Origin: Echinometra lucunter
Taxonomy: Eukaryota > Echinodermata > Echinoidea > Camarodonta > Echinometridae
NCBI GenBank assembly: GCA_029962745.1
Contig: CM057160.1
Coordinates: 2,075,884-2,139,883, forward strand
DNA: 64,000 nt
Direction of reading: 5' to 3'
The translations under genes and the position numbers were made by a program. Positions 46,601 through 58,600 of the stretch are shown piece by piece (within the stretch, counting starts at the first letter, position 1; each line of letters opens with the position of its first letter). The notes beneath the pieces are model-generated. The model did not search any database. It was not told where the DNA came from and saw nothing but the letters and a program-made list of their open reading frames with translations.

Positions 46601-49600
46601 CTGAGAAAGTGACGAAACTTCCGTCGATACTTTAGCCATTTCTAAACAATTAAAAACAAACAAACAAACAACAAACAAAAAAATCCCTGTCAACTTTATT
46701 CTGAATTAGTCATTCTAACTTCATTTAACTTAACTTAGTTCATGTAATAATTTCATTCCACCTAACAAGTAATTAAATATTCAAAGCGCCACCTCTCCCA
46801 CTACTGCTTATTACCTTTAAAGTGAAAAACTCTTTTAATAATTTTATCTCACCAGGTTCGCGGATCTACTGGTGTGACGCTGTAGCAGACAGTTTTGAGT
46901 CTGTTGACCTCTGGGGCCGTGACAGAAGAGTTCTTCTTGACTTTGATTCATCTTCGATTCATCCTTCCGACTTGGCAGTCGTCGACGACAGCATATTATG
47001 GCCGGACCGGGAATTCAAAGCGATTGGTGTTGCGTCAAATCAAAGCTCTAACTATAGTATTTACTATCAAAGCGTCTTTGGACTTCCAATGGCATTGCAT
47101 GTGTCAAGAGGTACAATGTGGTTCACAAATTCAGCGATAAACCGCATCACAAAAAATGCGTGTCACAATTTGTCATCTACAAGTATGTGGGTACTGCAGC
47201 TTTGTTGTTTTACTCACCATAAAAAAAAAAATGTCGTGTTTTGTCTGTGTTTGTTTAAAATGATTACACAATGGTTAATATTTTTGTGATATATGATCGA
47301 GAATAGAATTCTAAGAAGAATAGCAATAAAAATTTGATGATTTTCAATCGAAATCAATGCACTTTGGCTAATTTTCTCATAAAAAATCAAGAGTTGACCA
47401 AAAAATTGGAGTATGAGGTATGACGTAAAAGTGGATACCCAGCTTCGCGCATTGCAGTTGTGCTGCGCGCTAGACTGTACAATATGTATTATACCTTGCG
47501 CGCATTTTGCTAGAAATGCGCGACAAGGTACCCACTTTGACGTCATTTTGACGTCAAAGTGGGTACCCAGTTGAAACTGGGTCACAGCCGAGGGGTCAAA
47601 AATATCCTGAAATCTTACCACATTGGGGGTTTCCTTGGCAACACGACTTTAAAAAAAAATTGAAGCAAATGATTTTCTGCTAATAAAATCATGCTCTTTT
47701 AAATGAACTAACATTGTTTCAGCATTGGTTACCCACTTTAATGCATGTCGTTTTTGTTTTAAGTTTTATTGTATTTTCGTTTGGGGGCAAGGTTAACCGA
47801 TGCACAGTCAAGGGGCGTGGCCTGTAGTGGCTTATTTGAAGTGAAAGTGTAAAATCAACCCCCCCCCCCCCCAGTTTTCATTTTTCAGGAAAAGATATGA
47901 ATGTGTTTTTTCTGAAGTCATCTAATTGTATTCCAATTTTGATAGTTCCAGATATCGATGAATGCACTGAGAGGACAACTGATTGTCACTTCAATGCCAC
48001 GTGTCTTAACACACCGGGAAGTTATACATGCCAATGTAATGCTGGATTTACGGGCAACGGAACAACTTGTTCAGGTATAAAAACACCGATTTGCACAGTC
48101 AGATTATCAAATATAGCCAAGTTACTACCCTCCCGTGCCACAAGTATTGCAACATAGCTAAATGATTTTTATAACCACTGAATTTTGTGGACCATTTGTT
48201 TACATCTTAAAAGGGAGAACGTGTCCTTTTCTTTCCTGACAAAAGACCAAAGGAAACAAATCGCCACATTGGGAGGTGGGGATTATCAGTTAACAGAATC
48301 AAGATACCCCCCCCCCCCTCCAATTCATATTTCTCCCCAACATGTTTACAAGTTTTGTATACACATTTCGCAAGAAATTAATGTCCACAACTATCCAGAA
48401 AAGAGCGGAAGAAAAGAACTACACCCAGAGAAGAGAAATATCTGTGGGTCATTGCCAAGAGGTTGCCAAGGAGGATGCACGCCACAATGATTATCCAGAA
48501 AAATACCATAAGTATGTGAAGAATTTGCTTACGGAAATTAATTTTGATATAGTCACCACACTGCCATAAACGAAATCTTCACGAATTCATTATATTTTGT
48601 CGGATAATGATTGTTGTTTTGCCTGTTTTTTTATAATGCCTTTTTTATAATGTGAATTTAGTTACATCAAATTTCATTTTTGTCATGAATTTGCTCAAGA
48701 TGTCTTGTAGATAATAACTATAAAAGACCAGTCCATATTATTTAATTATATCCTACGTCTTAAATTTATCCAGCTAGGATTCGTCGAGAACTTCTCATGT
48801 GACTAAAAATAATTTCACCATGAAAGAAGAATGGATGTGGCGTGACGTCAATCTTGGTATATTTTCCGCTATACCAAGATTCTGACTTTTTAAAATTGTT
48901 TTAAAAACATGCATACGTTGGTATCAATATCCATATAGCACATCACTTTATTTGATAGACGATAAAACAGCAATGAAGATAAAATGCCTTGCTCAAGGGC
49001 ATAAGTGCCGTGACGGGGATCGAACCCCGGACCTTCACGTCTACAGTCAAGCGCCTTATTCAAAACGCCTTTGCCTTAAACCACTCGACAACGGCACCTC
49101 TACTGACGTCATATTTTACGATAACGGGATATTTAACTATCGATATCCGATAATATGAGACTGACTCGGACTGCCTGCGTCAAACTCCCGCGTATGCTCT
49201 TGCGCTGCATGTGCATTGTATTATACGACGACTTATGCAACGGCCGGGGCAAAGGCACTCATTACATTTTCATACGTGCGTTGTAAATATTTACAACAAA
49301 TAACTGAAACATGAAACTATAGACATTGTAAATGTGTTTGAGTTTTCCAGTTTTCATCGTTTCATGTTTACTTCAAGTTTTCATCCTTTTTGTTAGATCG
49401 TTGGCTTTAAGCAATGACCTTGCGTGACTAAGCAAAAAATGAACAAATGTGGTAAATTGACTTCTTTATTACTACTTTTTGTATGTATGATACATTTTTT
49501 CTCTTGCGTATAGGATGTAAATAAAATATGCCATGCACTCTTTTCGAAGTACCAGGTGAAATTATGGATTCTTCGGTGACTGGCATAGCACTATTTTCTG

Positions 49601-52600
49601 AGGGACTTCTCAGTGCATGGTATATTTGATTACTTCGATAGTAACTTTGCTGTTATAGTAACTCTTCGTGGAATACTGAATTTTGATTGGCTGTTGAGCG
49701 ACATGCCATGCTCAACAGCAAATCAGAATCCAGTTTTTCATGAAGAGTTATTATAATAGCAAATTTGATATTATAATGATTTTTATGCGACGGGCCCCAG
49801 AGCGAGATTTATAGGCAAATTGTAATCGAGGAAGAAAGACGCTTGATCTAATGTCAGGGGTCTATTTACTATAATAAATAGTACATGTTATAATGATGCA
49901 CCATTACTGGACTATATGAACTCAAATACTAAATACTGCACTCGGAATAAGTGCACATCCAGCATAGTGCATGATATAGACCATGCGCTATTTACATAAT
50001 TTTAGGCTGTGATAGAGCTAATAATGCATTGTACCGAAAATGACATTTGCTTAGGTTAATTCTTATCTGCCTACGAGAACACGTATGCATATGGTGATAG
50101 TTTTCTCAAAAAATTACCATTTAAACTACAACAACTAAACAAAACCAATTATAACAACCAAAAGACAACAAAGGCGGTTCAGAGCCTAAATGTATACATA
50201 AGGAAAAAGTCATAAGGATCAAACACGGAATAAGAGAGTTCAAGAGTTCAAGAGTTCAAGAGTTCAAGAGTTCAAGAGTTCAAGAGTTCAAGAGTTCAAG
50301 AGTTCAAGAGTTTATTTAATTTCCAAAACACAAATAACAGATCATGAAAGAAATCAAACATACATAACTATTCGTATACTTTTTTTACAATGACAAAAAT
50401 ATATGTACAGTATAATCTCTTATGGAAATGGAGGGATCCACCAAAAAGAAAGGCGAGAGCCTTCATAAATATGTTACTGTGCTGTTCTGATCAGTGTATT
50501 GTATATTTGTTTTTGTTTATTTCATACATGTATCAAGACAATATGAAATAGTATTCCTTAATTTTTTTTTTTCAAATGCCAACATATTCAAAATATGGCT
50601 TCAAAATGTCTGCGTAGTCCCATTAACACCCTTTTTAACCTATTTCACATAACATGAAATAGACCTTTTATATAGGAAATGTGTACTTTTACTTAAGTCA
50701 TCAAATTCTAACCTGTGCACAAAAAGTAAGTCCTCCCTAAAACAAACTGTAATAGTCGGAGTTATAAAAATATGATCATATGTCCGTGTAGCCACATTCC
50801 AGCAACCCTTTGTGTAAAATTTATGGAAAGCCGTCAAGCCATGCTTTAGTGAGCACAGTCAGAACACAAAATGGCCACTTTTGAAAGTTCATAAGGTTCA
50901 TAATGCAATTCTAATTTATTGATATTTACTAATAAAATCTTGATAAGTGTGGCTTCAGGGCAAGGTTGGCGCGTTTAAAGCGAAGGTTTTTTTGTTTTTT
51001 TAGATGTCACCCTTTGTGTCATTGTACATGTACATGTACTGATAATTTTTTTTTTTTTTTTTTAAATCTTTATCTTCTTTGTGGGACTTTCCAACTTATT
51101 TGCATTTTGATTGGCAAAGTACTTAAGATATATGTTAACATATTATGTCATTTTATATCGGGTGTCATATAATATCTGATCTGAAAGATAAGGCGAGGTC
51201 GATATGAACACGACATTACAATTTCTAGCCAACATATTCTGTCTTTTTATATCGGGTGTCATATAATATCTGATCTGAAAGATAAGGCAAGGTTGATATG
51301 AACACGACATTACAATTTCTAGCCATCATTTTGAATATGAAGCATTTCGAGGGTCACGCAGAAGTCAGAACTGGCACAAACACAAGATAAAAAACTTTTA
51401 TTTTGCAGAGCCTTCAGTAGAATTTTGATCATTATAAATTTCACTAGAAACATGTGTGAAGAGGTGTTAATGATTTGGTATTCAATACTGCATGGTTGAG
51501 TGAGCACGGAATAAAGACGAATAACGACCATATGAAAATGTGCTCATTCAAGTGTGAACTTCCTTCTTATTTTTGCCATTTGTGCTCATGCAAGCTTGAA
51601 TTTACGGGATTGGCATCGGAATGGAATTGGTTAAGCTTTCCAAATACTACGTGCAATGTTAAAGTCCATCAAAGATAATTAATGTACGTCTGTGGATAAA
51701 AGGTACCTTTCAAGACTTATGCGTTTAGTCAAGCGTGAAAACATGTATTTAAGGGCATTAAACAGTCAATATGCATGCATCCGGCAAAACCGCCAGTGAA
51801 AATAATAATTTACTTCTGTGTCAGAGCACAGAGCGATTTCATTTCTTTTAGCGGAATTTTTATATGGCCATTATATTATTCGTCTTTATTCCGTGCTCAC
51901 TCAACCGTGCAGTATTGAATACCATGTCAGAAAGTCATTAACAACCCTTCAAACACGTTTCTTATGACATCTATTTCAAAATTCTACTAAAAATCCTGCA
52001 AATGCAGGTTTTTTTTTTCTTGTATGTATGCTCAGTCAACCACGAAATAACGAGTATAAGTCACATAAAAGTAACATAAAACGCAACACATACCCTGAAG
52101 CTACGCAAAACTAGAATTAATTCAAGTATTAGTAAATTAAAATTACATTATGAACCTTGTGAACCTTCACAAGTGGCCACTGAAGCATGACTTGACGGTT
52201 CTCCCTAATTTTCACACAAAGGGTTGCTACGAAATTTAACTACACGGACATATGATTAGATTTTTATAACTCCTCCTACATGTCCTAGTTTTAAAAAAAA
52301 AATACAGTTTGTTGTAGGGGAACTTACTTTTTGTGCACAGTTTATTTAACCTCAAATACTTGTATTTGATACTTGCAGATATCAATGAATGTACTGAGGG
52401 TACGGCTGAATGCAGCAGCCAGTTCATGTGTATTAACGTTATCGGAAGTTATTCATGCCAATGTTATCCTGGATATAGGAGGAACGGAGACACTTGTATA
52501 GGTATAATTCTGTATTAATGTTCGTGGTGATGGGTTTCCACAAATTGCTACTTGAGCCTTTTACTGCTTCTTTTTTCCAATTCAATCAGTGAAAAAGTTA

Positions 52601-55600
52601 CCATCTGCAGTAATTTCCCTTCTTTGTCCGAAAAAAGAACAACGAACCATGGGAATTTCTTAAAGGCAATGGTTAACATGGTTATGATTTTAAAAAATCT
52701 CGTTTTGCTACTTGAATATGGTATGAAAATAAGGGCTATCGTGTAAAAATACCAGTCTGAAAGTGTCAAAGAATAATATCCGCAGGAAATATTTTTAACT
52801 AGTAAAATGGTGAACCACTGTTTGATAATAAGGTTTGGTTGCACGGACTAGACGTAAGGAGTGCGCATGCGCGCATGGCTTACTGGACCGTACTATGTGT
52901 ATTGTAAAGTCCGCAGTTTTCCGTTTTCTAAAAATGCAAATTCCATGTTCTTTGGTGTTCTAAACTTCAAATTCCGTGTTCTTCGGTGACATACACAAAA
53001 CATAAAGCAATTGTAATCAGTAAAAATCTTAGAAAAACGTAAGTCACGCTAATATACACGCACTGTAGTATGTAGATAAAGCCCGGGGGGTCACTTCCAT
53101 TGAAGAGTGGACAGCATCCGCGAGAAAAAAAAAAAAGCGGAAAAAGGGTATTTTTTTCAGGGGTAGGCGCAGAACGCGCTGAACGCGAATAGAGTGACAA
53201 AAACACCCCAAAATGAAAAAAAAAAAACCCTAAATCACGATAATCTAAAAAGGGTATGGGACCGACTGTAACAAGACCGGTGAACGGAAAATCCTATAAC
53301 TCCTGTGTAAAATAATAATGATACAGTGAATTATCTCGAGATATAAATTGCTCCAAACTTTCAATGGACCCCACTATCACTCTCAAGGTATGAAAATGGG
53401 AATATCCTCGTTTCGGGTATGGACATCCCAACAATTAATGAAATCCCTGTTTAGGGTGTGCAAATCTGGGACATCTGCACTGTCCTAGTGGCCTGCCCTT
53501 GAATCCTCGTTTAGGGTGCTTTGTTAAGGACAATTCTCGCGGATGCTGTCCACTCTTCAATGGAAGTGACCGCCCCCCCCCCCCCCCCCGGAGATAAAGC
53601 TTGGCGAACACACGCTAAACACTGCGAACACGTTTGATCCAGATTTTCCGCTCTTGCACTATTTTGTTTTATTGGATTTTGCCTTTTTTCCATGATTTTC
53701 ACTGTATTTTTCGTAATTCAACTTTTTTTGCCTGAAAAATCGCGTTTTCCGTGAAATCCGTGTTCTTCCCGAATTCCGTGAATTTTTTTCCATTTTCCGT
53801 AGCGCGGAAAACTGGGGACTTTAGTGTACTGGCATATCATGCGGAGGGACTAGGAGGCAGATGACGGTCTTTTTCAATTCAAGCACAACGGTCCTCATAT
53901 TTTATTGTGTCTGAGACCAAAAATAATAAAATCGCTGTTTGCGTCTTACTAACAGTTTTCATGCCAAATTATGGTTGGTATTGGGTTTTTGAGTACAAAT
54001 ACAAGTACTCATACACGTATTTCATCATAGTTTGAGAATTTTTAAATCGGCTGCTCACAAAGCTAGCCAGTGCCTTTAAACATTTTCTCCTTGCTGAAGC
54101 AATATACCCCAACAAAATATCCGAGGTCCATAAAACCTTGTCACAACGGGGCTTATTTTTGGTATTTCCACTCAATTTTAAAATTTCACCTTTATATTCA
54201 CGATAGTTGTGATAACAACGGCTATTCGTCATTATAATTCCCTTTTTGTCATTCGAATGTGTTAACTGCACAAAAGATTTTTCTAATACATCACCTGAAA
54301 TTAGATAAAGAACATGGGTGTCGATCGGGGGGGGGGATATATTCCCCCAAAATTTGGGTCTGGGGGGATGGCCTGTACAATCATCCCCCAATAATTCACC
54401 ATGAAAAAATGAACAATTTCATAGCCTCCTATAATCCGCAAAAAAGACAAAGAAAAAGACAAAGAGAATAACGAGAAGAAGCTATTCTATCCAGTGTTAT
54501 ACATGTACTGTTATAATATAACTGCAAGGAGTCGAACGGGAAGAAAACCCATAACAGAATAATTTTCATGAGATAATGGCTTGTGACCATTAGCCTATTC
54601 TTATCTTACCAAATATTCGACAAAAAGGATGCTGATAAAATGTACATTATTAAAGAATAATTCCACCCTAGAAGTTTCACTGTTTCAGTAAAAGGAGATA
54701 AATTTGAACAGCATTTTAAAAAAGAAATGTGAGCAAAATCGGTCAAAGAATAAGGAAATTACACTCATTTACATTTTCCAGTAAACTGCTCTCAGCTCTG
54801 CAAATTGGCAACACTGATGACATCATATGCGAGCAGGTCTCCATTCACTTTGTACATGAAATTTCACATTTTCTCATTTTTCTTGGAAGTTACACATTTT
54901 TATACCCCATAGTCAAAAGTATGTTATGTAAAAAGCAATTCTTCTGAACATACATTGACTATGGGGTAAGAAAATGAAATTTTTAAAACCTTTGCAAAAC
55001 TTTCCGAAATGGTAGGACAGCTCTGGGGAACTTTGATTCATGCTACGCTATAAATAGCATAATCATGTTTTTTTTTTTTTTTAATCTTTGTCATGTTATA
55101 ACCATTATATTGTGTTATATTTCCTTTCAGCTTTCTTCTTTATCAGTGATATAAATATATATTCTATAAATTCCATTACAGTTTTGTTTTGATCATATTC
55201 ATCTGACTTTTAAAATTTTTTTGTTTTCATTCTTCATGTTCCCTATGTATTTTGCATATATTTCTTTTCTTGTGCGTAAGTTCATATCAATAATCTAATA
55301 TATTTTTAACCTTAAGATAATTTGGCAATTGTCATACTGTATAAATTCTATGATAAGTAATTGTTATATCAAATTACGGCAGTCTGTTTGTCATTTGTTC
55401 TGCCTGCGGTTAAACGTCTTTATTCCGAAGGTTCGTTATTTCGAAAATGGAAGCGGTTTACTTATTCCGGAGGTTCTTCCGGAAGTGAAATAAGGTTCGT
55501 TATTCCGAAGGTTCGTCAGTCCGAAAATGAAACAAGGTGCGTTAGTTTGTTTGTTATTTTCGGACTATCGAACCTTCGGAATAACGAACCTTATTTCATT

Positions 55601-58600
55601 TTCGGATTAACGAACCTTTGGAATAACAAACCTTACTCCATTTTTGGATAAACGAAGCTTTGGAATAATGAACCTTCGGAATAAAACCACAAATGTTCAG
55701 ATTAAAGAACCCTTTTTCATTTCCGGACTAACAAACATCTAGGTATATGCAATTTGTTTCGGAATAACGAACCTTTGGAATAATGGATCTTCGGAATAAC
55801 GAACCTCGGGAAAAAGGAACATCACCCATTCTGCCTTGCTAGGCATCGAGGAAAGGAAGTGTCTATGTGTCGTCTGTGACTATATTTTCTGCAGTAATGA
55901 GACGATTGAGAGTTGTTGCCATTTTTTCGAGGGGGGGGGGGTGTCAGGAACAACAGATGTGTTAATGTACATAAATTTGAAGGCGTTGGTTAACTCATCG
56001 ATTACGCAAATACAAATAAATATTTCGGGGAATAAAATGGGTTTCTGGTGGATCAGAGGAGAATGGAGCAAAAATCCCCAGAAATCTAACACCATTTCCA
56101 CATAGTTATTTTTATAACCTCAAATAAACATTATAACCCAATTGGATATGAAAAAAGAAGTTTTGTATACACTCAACAAAAAAGAAAGTAAACATCTTTT
56201 CATGTTAAGCTTTGTCACAGAAAACTTTGATAAAAACCAACATAATTATCATACATCAAATTAAAGGAAATTTAATTGTTTTTTTCATTTGTTAGGTGAA
56301 TATAAAGAGAAAATTTACACATGAGTGAACACATTCGTTTTTCTCTTCAAGGTACCAAAGAAAAAATTGCAAAAAAAAAAAAAAAATCGACAATTTGCCA
56401 TTCAAGAGTAAATGCCCTTCCAAATAACAATGGGAGCAAAATATCAGACTAACAATAGTGAGACTTGGCTGAATTACGTAACAGAGCCTTTGCCCGCTGT
56501 ATCTCTTCCCACCCACCCAACCCCCCCCCCCACAAAAAAAAAAAGAGAAAGGAAACAAAGGGGAAGCTTTTGTAACGTCCAACTTTAAATGACATCGTGG
56601 AGTAACCACATGGATGATTACATGCCCCACATGTGATTTTTTTTTAAAATCTATTCATGACTTCATGATAAATTCAAGAATTTATGAACTTGTGAATCAA
56701 AATGTAATGACAGTATGGTTACTCAGCGGTGTAGAATGTGGATGTGCACTGTACTATTCCAGGGAAAACTAATTTTGTTTAAAAAGCGTACCTCAGTGAA
56801 AAAGTAATTTTTCTTAATCACCTTGGCATGCTATATGACACTGTAACTATTCTTGTTCCATTTTTCGATTTGAAGATCGATTTTCTTTTCAAGTGCAACG
56901 ATTCACGAACCATGCAAACTTCATGATTTGTTTGTAATTTCCGGTGCAATGTGACGGTGCATTTCAAGTCGCTTCACTTATAGAAAGAAAATGGACATGA
57001 AACTTATTCTCTTTTTTTCCCCTTAATTTTTCCCTGGGTGGGGGTGGGGGGGGGGGTTGGAAAGAGATTATTAGAGCGAAGGCTCATTATTATGCTGACT
57101 ATTGTGTATTAGAGATTAATCTTTGCTCCCATTGTTATGAACGACAAACTGTACATTTTTGCAATTTTTACTTTTGCACCTTGGAAGAGAAGAAAAAATG
57201 TGTTCACTCATGCGTAAAGTTGATCTTTTATGTTCACCTGCCAGCTCAAAAGACATTAAATTTCCTTTAATTTGATTCATAAGTTTTAATAACGTCTTCT
57301 ATAAAAAAAAAAAAAAATCTGGACATGAAAATATACTTACTTATTTTTGTTGTTGTTGAGTGTATATGCTTAGAGAATGATCATAACTAGTAACTGCATC
57401 ATGGCTAAGGGTCTACCAGAGACATCGTCAATTTCCCTCATGCTGGTTATTTCTCCTTCGTCCGAACCTCACATTTTTCATTTGCATGCACTAAGTTTAA
57501 ATATGAGTGTTCATTAACGAATGTGAATGACCGAAAAGACTGAGGTGATACGAACGGACGAATTTGAATTACCTTGTGGAATACTGTTGCTTATTGTGTT
57601 AAATTGACTAGTGCTATTTGATCGCTGAGTTGATGCATTTGAATGACCAAGGACGAATTTGAACTCTGATACTTTATCCCGATTGCATTTCGCAGGAAAT
57701 TGATTGCTCGAAACGCAAAATTGATTAGAGAAGGTTTGAAATTGATGTAGGCCTATAGTAAAGCTTGCAATTGTGGAACTGCATACACACAAAAAAGACA
57801 CTTCTTTAGGTAGAATTCTTATAAGTCATCAAATCTAACCTCAAATACCTTTATTTGTCTTGCAGATATCAATGAATGTGTTGAGCAGACGACTCCATGC
57901 CCCCCCTATGCCAGGTGTACCGACACTATTGGAAGTTATTCATGCACATGTCTTCCTGGATTTAGGATGATAGGAGAGCGTTGTTTAGGTATAATTCTGT
58001 ATTCATTCGTGGTGATGAATTTTCCACATATTACTACTTGAGCCTTTTACTGCTACTTTTTTCCAAATCAATCGGAGAAAAAGTTGTCATCTGCAGTAAT
58101 TTTTGCCTCTTTGTTGGAAAAAAGGAAAACTGAACAGAGGGATTATCTTACTGGTTAGCATAGTAAGGATTAGATAAAATCTAATTTTGCTACTTGAAAA
58201 CGGGATAAACGTAAGGGTTATAGTGTAAAACTGTCAGTCTGAAAGTTTCAAAGAATAATATCCACATGAAATATTTTCAGCTATTAAAAGGTGAACCAAT
58301 GTTTGATAATAATGATAATGATTGGGTGATTTTCAATAAAAAAAATGTAAGTTTTCAAAATTTCGGGGGGGGGGGGGGGCAACTGCCCCCCTGCCCCCCC
58401 CCCCCCCCCACTGCGTACGGCCATGCTCATACACATCACTGTTTCATCTTAGATTTTCAGAATTTTTAAATCGGCTGCTCACAAAGTTAGCCAATGCCTT
58501 TAAACATTTTCACCTTCCACAGAAGCAATTAATATTCCCCAACAAAATATCCGGGTTCCATGTTAGGTATTCCCGCCCAATTTTGAAATTTCATCTTTCG

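Larger units (their letters stand above)
52340..57740 (+). repeat. Intragenic tandem duplication unit A around EGF exon 7
   Basis: Segments at 52345-52850, 53985-54310, 54790-54860, 55080-55400, 55837-56110 and 57500-57740 have counterparts in the same order at 57835-58330, 58457-58760, 62846-62920, 60620-62040, 62041-62530 and 63270-63520. Identity is clearly lower than in the 5' duplication, so this event is older. Both units were later invaded by different transposons. Confidence 0.75.

Noticed and set aside
46822..47289. 155-codon ORF taken as a single-exon gene
   Set aside because: Only 46,856-47,182 is coding; splice sites at both ends and the phase with neighbouring exons show it is exon 5 of gene 2.
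50236..50310. Regular 8-bp repeats as a CRISPR-like array
   Set aside because: No spacers; a simple minisatellite in a eukaryotic intron.
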